Shown here: positions 57,827-64,000 of the stretch, one piece after another
Layout of the letters: each line of letters starts with the position of its first letter
Position numbering within the stretch: position 1 is the first letter of the stretch
Origin: Isoetes taiwanensis
Lineage: Eukaryota > Streptophyta > Lycopodiopsida > Isoetales > Isoetaceae
DNA length: 64,000 nt
NCBI GenBank assembly: GCA_021234155.1
Contig: JAJEKV010000041.1
Location: 1,552,447-1,616,446 of the forward strand
Direction of reading: 5' to 3'
The notes under the pieces: generated by a model
Database searches by the model: none
The model's input: only the letters and a program-made list of their open reading frames with translations
Told to the model about the DNA's origin: nothing
Program-made: the position numbers and the translations under genes

Positions 57827-59880
57827 GGCGCATTATTCGTTTGGGAGGGCTCCGACCACCACGTTCAGCTGGAGTATATGAGTTATAATTTCCAAGTAGG
57901 CGCCACGCCGGGAAAAGAAGGTCCTTATTGACATTTATAAAATGGTGCTCGATCGATGCCATTAGAATATTCGTGTCACCAAGACATCAATCCTAGTCAT
58001 CGTTGCTTTGCTATCGAATAGTTACCATCCCTTTGATAGCAAGACAGTGTCTCGAACCGACATACTCTCTTGCGGCTATCATCGCCAATTAGCAGAAGTT
58101 GTGTCGTTTCCCTAGAATATACGGTATAAATATGTATATCCTAGGCCATGTCATCATACAAATCTACATTAGTAGACTTGTATGCACTTAATGTAGCCAA
58201 ATTGTTTATATAACAGCCAACCTAAGGAGGGAACCCATTTCCACATGGCTTCACACTATAGGTAACCCATTTCTACATGGCTTCACCCTATAGGTAACCC
58301 ATTTCCACATGGCTTCACCCTATATGTGGACGTAGGATACTTTTACCCTGCACTGGGGGATCCCAGAGGTGTGATCCCGGAGGATGGGATCCCCTAGAGG
58401 TGTGATCCGACGAGATCCCACCTTACTGCGCAGTTACTGTGCAAAATTGTGACCCCTTTAAAAAAAAAAAAATCGAGTTTCTTTGTGGTTGATTTTTCAC
58501 CCCTCTTAGCCATAACTAATAATAATGCATGTGTTGCTCCTTCATTTTTTTTGAAACGTTCCTGTGGGATATATCGATCTATTTTGCCAAGAACCCTAAT
58601 CCCCTGCTACGCCAAGATCCGGCAAAATTCACCTGAATCAACCGCTTAATCATGACCTAAGCACTTCGGATTTGCCTGCATTGAACCAAGAACTCATTAA
58701 CTGAATAAAAGGACAAAGATCCGGCCTGGATTTGCCAAGAATAGGCCGAGCAGAGAATTTGAAAAAAGGAAAACATTGCTCAGATTTTTTCGAGGGCTTT
58801 GAGGCGAAAGACTGATCGAGATTCTTTGAGGAAAGACCGGATTCGATGGTTTGAGCTTGGATTTGCCTTCCACACGCCAGATTATGCACGAATTTGTGAC
58901 ATTTTCTCTGAATTACCTGATTGAATACTTAATTTGATCCTGTGTCCAAGACATAGAGCTTGGGATTATCTTTGTTTGATGTGTGATTCTTGAATGAATG
59001 AAAATCCGATCCTTGGGAAAATATTTGTGAATGATTTCTTTTGACGTTGTGTTTTGCTTCATGAAAAATCTGACTGTTTACCTTTGCATTTAGGCACGAG
59101 AGATTATTGCAAAGAATAGTTTCACATAATCATAAACAGAATATGTGGATCTTGATCAAAGTGCTTGCATATTCCTCTGATAAGAGATCTCTATTTGCAT
59201 AACTAAGCCAAGAATTTGCTCATACTGGTCCACATTTGCATTTTCGTAGGGTAACTTGCATTCTTTCATCTGTAAAAGCATAGATAGCATTGGGATTTAC
59301 TCCAAAAGACAAAAGAGAACTCTCAAGCATCAATTAGCTCAAGATTAACCTGTTGTTCATAGCCTGTAACAGTCTGTCAGGCCTAAACATAAGTCTCCAA
59401 GATAATCCACATATTTCTTTGTAAAAAGAATAATTGACCATTGTGTGCAGAAATATTAAGAAAGGATCCAAGCATCAAATCACAAAAGAGAGTTGCCTTT
59501 TTGAAGTTACAGAAATTCACTCTCTGCCAGGGATATTGAGTAAATTTTGACCCGGTCAGGAGTACATTTTTGAGTGATTTGCACTGATTAAAATCTGCCT
59601 GACTTTTTGCACAACATTCCTTAAGATCTTGAGTAGCTTTGACATCAAAAATCATAAGCAGATCCTTCCTTGTTTGCATTTGGTATCATTTCTTGCAAGG
59701 CAGACTTTTTTCTCTTTTGGGAAAGTGATTAAGGATTGTTATTTGAGCTTTCTACTTGGAATTTTTCACATAGAGTAGTTGCCTTAAGCAACCTGGAGGT
59801 TCTAAACCATTGAGGTTGAAGATTTTGCCAGGAACACCTTCAACAGAAGTCTTTGCCTATGACAAGCAATCAAAACTGCA
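57827..59880. other. Region upstream of VPS13, no recognised gene
   Basis: It must contain the VPS13 promoter and 5' UTR, but I see no diagnostic promoter element. Apart from the 32-bp tandem repeat at 58232-58327, the frames (58449-58649 plus, 58650-58889 minus, 59383-59679 minus) have no motif I recognise. Confidence 0.45.
58232..58327. repeat. Three tandem copies of a 32-bp unit
   Basis: The unit starts AACCCATTTCCACATGGCTT and ends CACCCTATAGGT. Copies at 58232-58263, 58264-58295 and 58296-58327 differ at only a few positions. They lie about 400 bp upstream of the VPS13 start codon. Confidence 0.9.
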
Positions 59881-59881
59881 G

Positions 59882-60318
59882 AAATCGATGATGATGAAGA
59901 TATTAATGCAAAAGCTTCAGGGGACACAGTTGACAATCATAATGATAAAAAGCAGGTTGGTACAGGAGCAGAAAATAATGATCTGAATGAGCAAGAACAT
60001 GGTTCGAAAATAGGGGAGTTCCTCCCCTAAAAATCCGCCCACTTGTGTTAAATTCCTGTCATGCTAAAAATTTTCCGGCAATTTTCCGACATGAAAATAA
60101 GAAATTTCCGGCATAATACACTAAAAAACACACTACTGTATATTTTTTCCGGGAGCCTCAAATGCTAAGGGGCATTTATACTAGTTAGGGACATTGCTAT
60201 TTTCGAGCCCTGAGCAAGAAGGAAGAACAAAGAGAAGAAAAACTCAGGCTGAAAAGTTGAAAGAAGGTTTGACTTTTAGTTCTCAGTTTTTGACAGAATT
60301 ATTGGGTTTTATCCTCTA
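59882..60318 (+). pseudogene. Acidic/basic exon-like sequence split by an insertion
   Basis: After a CTGCAG acceptor, 59882-59997 is open and acidic (IDDDEDINAKASGDTVDNHN). The frame resumes after the insertion at 60221 with GRTKRRKTQAEKLKEGLTFS and SQFLTELLG, before a stop near 60318. Without the 213-bp insertion and one copy of its duplication the frame is continuous, which suggests this was a real exon. I do not recognise the protein. Another open stretch (EEWFINRKYTRKNFNMMAFR, 60399-60500) may be a further exon. Confidence 0.4.
59998..60210. mobile_element. 213-bp MITE-like insertion with 10-bp target duplication
   Basis: Flanked by TGAGCAAGAA at 59988-59997 and 60211-60220. The ends share an imperfect inverted repeat: GGTTCGAAAATAG near 60001 and its complement CTATTTTCGAGCCC ending at 60210. 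It is non-coding. A 9- or 10-bp duplication points to a Mutator-like or related superfamily. The duplicated site lies within an open frame. Confidence 0.7.
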
Positions 60319-60519
60319 GGTATGGCATGATTTGGAGCTTCAGTATCCACCTCCAGGTATTGATCTGCATCACAATTTGTACACCAGATGAAAATTGTCT
60401 TAGAGGAATGGTTTATTAATAGGAAATATACCAGAAAGAATTTCAACATGATGGCTTTTCGGTATCCTTTGAAAATCCATTTCAACTTCATGAAGCTTCT
60501 TGACCATTTTATTTGCAGG

Positions 60520-63500
60520 TAAATGCATTCTTAATTTATTTTATTGCATCTTTTCTAATTGAACACATATTATCCGGCAGTTTAAATTTAGGAATTCCAT
60601 CTACAATTTAGATCGTCTAAACCCCATCTATAATTTCTGAACAGGATATAGATGCATGTCTCCTTAGTTTTCAAGCATCTTTATATAGAGCGGACATATA
60701 GATCGCAACTGCTGTTAGCGCAAACATGTCTGGAGGTAGTTATATTACTTATATTACTCATTGTGCTCCCTCTGCTCGAGAGCATAAATATTTATTCAGG
60801 TTTGTTGTCATTCTTATTCTTTCATATGTTGTCGTAGAAAGTACGCAAATTGTGATATCATTTGTGTAGGTAGGTTCCAGTGCAGGAATGGTTGATCAAT
60901 AGTTTTAACTTCGTCTTCTTTTTTTTTTTTTTTAATGGAATGTATTTATAATTTGTTGTTGGTGGAGATTGGTTGTGCAGCGCCTTTTATTTTTCTTGGG
61001 CCTTCAGTCATATTACCCATAGATATAGAGGCAAAATCTTCTATTGTCTATTTATCAACTTAATCTCAGCTTTCTCTTTTTGCTTTTATATGTTACAGGA
61101 AGCGTGCATGTACAGTAAGTTCCTTTATATTCTGAGATGGCCAAATGAGTTTATATGGCACTATGTAAGCTGTTTATTTGGACAGTATGATTGTATTATT
61201 GCTCATGCACATTTTGCGGGTGGATTAATGCACACTTTGCACAATGTAGCTCCACTTGGATTACTCTATAAGAATTTGCAAAGAAACTTGGTACGTATTC
61301 ATTTCGGATGATTTATCAAAGTATATTTTTTTCGTCGATCTATTTTGGAAGGCTGATCAAAGTAGAGTTTTCTTCATTGATCTATGTCTTGCACTACAGG
61401 CAAAAGTTGAACAGCCAATTAAACTTTATATTGTGCTTAAAGGGCCAAAATTAAATACATCATATTTTTTCGTCGTGGTCGAAAGTGGTTTCTGAGTTTC
61501 TACACGAGGTTAGTTGATTTGAGCACGTCTTCATAAGCAGCACATTGTTCTTCCATTTGATTGTGGCAGTCTCATCAAATGATTTGTTGTGCCCTTCAAA
61601 CCAGGATGTGATCTATTTCTCTCTTGCTCGAATGAATGCATCGATGCCTGCTTCAACTTTGGCATGGGATGTTGGTTTTATGACACAGTGACTCCTATCG
61701 CAATAGAGATTATTCACAACATGGGCTTATTCTACTCTTCACAGGAATTACCTAAGCAGCCAAAGGGCTTTGCAACAGCTCATGTCAGAGCTTGGAGAAT
61801 TTCCAACACCCGCTATCAATCCCCTCAAGGTATTTGTTTGTATGCATATTTTCGTGATTTTTTCAATCCATATTCAATGTGCTTTGTCTGAAAGCATGCT
61901 TGGTTGGGTCGAAATATGTGCTTGGTTCTAATTGCTTGAAGGAATCCAGACAATATGAGCATCACCTATTTCTTTCGTTGTGCCTTCAAGAATCCATCAA
62001 GACTTAAGCCTGCTCTGTCCAATGCTTGAAGTAAAAGCAGGTAGGCAAGTGCAAGCTCAAAATTTTCTTTTAGCTGTTTATGCGTTTTGACAATGTAAAA
62101 TGTATCGATTTTTTTTACAAATTGCCTATTATGTAATTGTCCATGTTGGTGGTAATTAACACTACAGTACAAGTACATGCAATAATTATCCTTTTTTTCA
62201 GCTACTTTTTACCTCTGGTCATTTGGGTTTGTCCTCCTTTATTCTTCTATTTCATCTGCATTTCTGTCATTTGTTCTCGATTCCCTAGCTCTTTATTGCA
62301 TCAAGGTTTGATGCATTCCATATCAGGGTTTGCTGGGCTATGAGTCTCCATCATCAAGAAGTCCATAGCAGCAAGAACATGTCTAATCCCATGATGCCAT
62401 TGATAAACATGACTGCCAACTTCCTTTACACAGCAAATGCACGATAATGTGCCACAAGGAGCAGCCTTTGCAGGGTTCTGTTAATGAAGGCCAAATTTAA
62501 TGGATGTGACATGATGACGCCATGATGCATCGTAATTTTTGGATTTCATCTCTATTCTTTCAGTATTCCTGCATGTTGACGAGAAGGAAGGAACTGCATC
62601 AGAGGATTCTCATGGCCAGCATCATGTTAACAATTTTGCAGCCGCTCTAAAGAACTTTGGATAATATTGTCACATGTTACGAATGCTCATTCAATACTCC
62701 TTACTATCTGAATATATGCAGTCCAAGCAATACGTGATATCAAATAGTAATCCTGGGAAGATATGACAGGTATGTCTTAATTTCTCTTATCTAATTTATT
62801 TTTTGTTGCTCTTCTTATGGCTATGAGATAGTACGTATCTAGCATTTTTCTAATATCTATACTATATTCATCATACTTTCTTATAGCTATGATTAACTGC
62901 TAGGAAGATTTGCAACCAGATCTACCAAATTATATCTGGTAAATTTTCTCAACTATACTTGCTAAACTTTTAAGTTATGACGTATTTGTATATTTTCCGA
63001 GAAAAAGGAAAGCTACTTATGACAGCGCTAACGACATTGCAAAAAACTTGGAAGTTTTGGAGCTTCTAAAATTGCTCTACTTTTTAGATATGCTGAGTTA
63101 CATTACAAGTGTCCATAGGACTTACGATTATTTGCACTTTGTTTCTGTTTTAAAGGTTGTATCATCTGCAAAGGCAGGTTACATCAGGCAACCCACCAAA
63201 TACGTGATTACAACTTGCAGGTGATAGTAATTGAAACTAATGGCATTCTGCAACATATTAGTTAAGCATCTTGCATCTTTCTGCAGTCTAATGGCATAAG
63301 GAAACAAACTTAGGATTGAATAATTCAGTCTGAGAATAGAATTTACCCTGTTCTGTGTTCCATGTTCACAAATTATTTATTAGTATGAATTGATCATGTA
63401 TTTGACATAATAATGGCTATTCTTCCTTGCATCCACAAATCTTTTATCTGGATCAGTTGTTGTTGCTTCTGAACGTCTTGATGAACATTAGATCCGTAAA

Positions 63501-64000
63501 TGCCATCATTACCATGTTGATGTTGTTGTTGGCATCTATGTAGGCGTCATGCTTCGGAGGACAACAAGCTTCATGTGGTCAAAAAAAGCCGATTCAAAGC
63601 TTATACGTGTTGCATGACTGGTTGGTGCACTCAATTTTTTTATTGCGACAAAAAATGGATCTGTCATTTCATGCAGCATTTCTACAGGAACAATGGAGCT
63701 ATTTAGTAAATGCTAAATAGGTCCTAGAATGACAAGACACTTCTTTCTCAGGTATTAAAATTATTGCCACATCTACTTAGGATGTTGTTGAGATCTAACA
63801 TAACTCTATATATTTCTATACAGGTTCTCTGTAGTTTAAGTTCTAAATCGAGGTAATATTTTTTCCTGTGTCCTGAGCAGTATTATCCTCTAGCTTTGGT
63901 TGGCTTTAGCTGCAACTCCCTAGATCAAGACAAAATATTTGATCTATTTTAGGCCAGCATAGCCTGCTTCGATCTATCTATCTATAGCTATCAAACTATC
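60520..64000. other. No recognisable gene
   Basis: AT-rich sequence with long T-tracts (for example 60921-60934). Plus-strand frames between 60652 and 62343 are hydrophobic or low-complexity and lack recognisable motifs. I see no LTR, LINE, tRNA or rRNA signature. Scattered GT/AG-flanked short frames could be exons of a gene continuing past the window, but none is convincing. Confidence 0.45.

Noticed and set aside
1-64000. CRISPR arrays, operons, tRNA or rRNA genes
   Set aside because: None was seen. The repeats present are microsatellites, LTRs and inverted repeats of a plant nuclear genome.

Overview
The window is nuclear DNA of a land plant. The evidence is a SHRUBBY-type VPS13 gene with about 50 recognisable exons, plant B3 DNA-binding domains, LINE ORF1 proteins of the plant DUF4283/CCHC type, Ty1-copia elements primed by initiator tRNA-Met, and a Mutator-like remnant. 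Long TE-filled introns and sparse genes suggest a large genome, possibly a fern, lycophyte or other non-flowering plant. That last point is weak inference and no species can be named.

Layout. 1-2.0 kb: LINE endonuclease and linker (minus strand). 2.04-2.50 kb: a near-perfect foldback MITE. 2.9-3.5 kb: an exon-like fragment. 4.9-5.8 kb: LINE ORF1. 6.2-7.7 kb: unrecognised exon-like ORFs. 9.0-9.7 kb: a LINE 3' end. 10.47-11.22 kb: a GC-rich foldback sequence. 11.295-13.616 kb: a 2.3-kb segment bounded by matching terminal inverted repeats and TTA, PIF/Harbinger style, holding exons for two B3 domains. 14.777-15.511 kb: a 735-bp Mutator-like derivative with a nearly perfect 9-bp duplication.

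15.75-57.83 kb (minus strand) is one gene, VPS13/SHRUBBY. It has about 10.36 kb of coding sequence (about 3,450 codons) in some 50 exons, running from an N-terminal chorein region to a C-terminal ATG_C/VPS13_C region. Exon phases agree at almost every junction. Two introns use GC-AG ends. Its introns act as a TE trap. Intron 5 holds a LINE and a compact copia element. Intron 6 holds a long TTGTG microsatellite. Intron 21 was about 160 bp and is now 14.6 kb, through a copia element (M1) that received a non-coding LTR element (T1) and a second copia (P1), which in turn received a very young copia (N1). Intron 32 holds a LINE 3' end and intron 41 a copia remnant.

57.8-64 kb is mostly without recognisable genes, apart from a 3 x 32-bp tandem repeat and acidic exon-like sequence split by a 213-bp insertion with a 10-bp duplication.

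The least conventional signals are the B3 exons between Harbinger-like ends, conserved PCNA-box-like motifs in the C-terminal tails of a LINE family, and the repeat-built core of T1.
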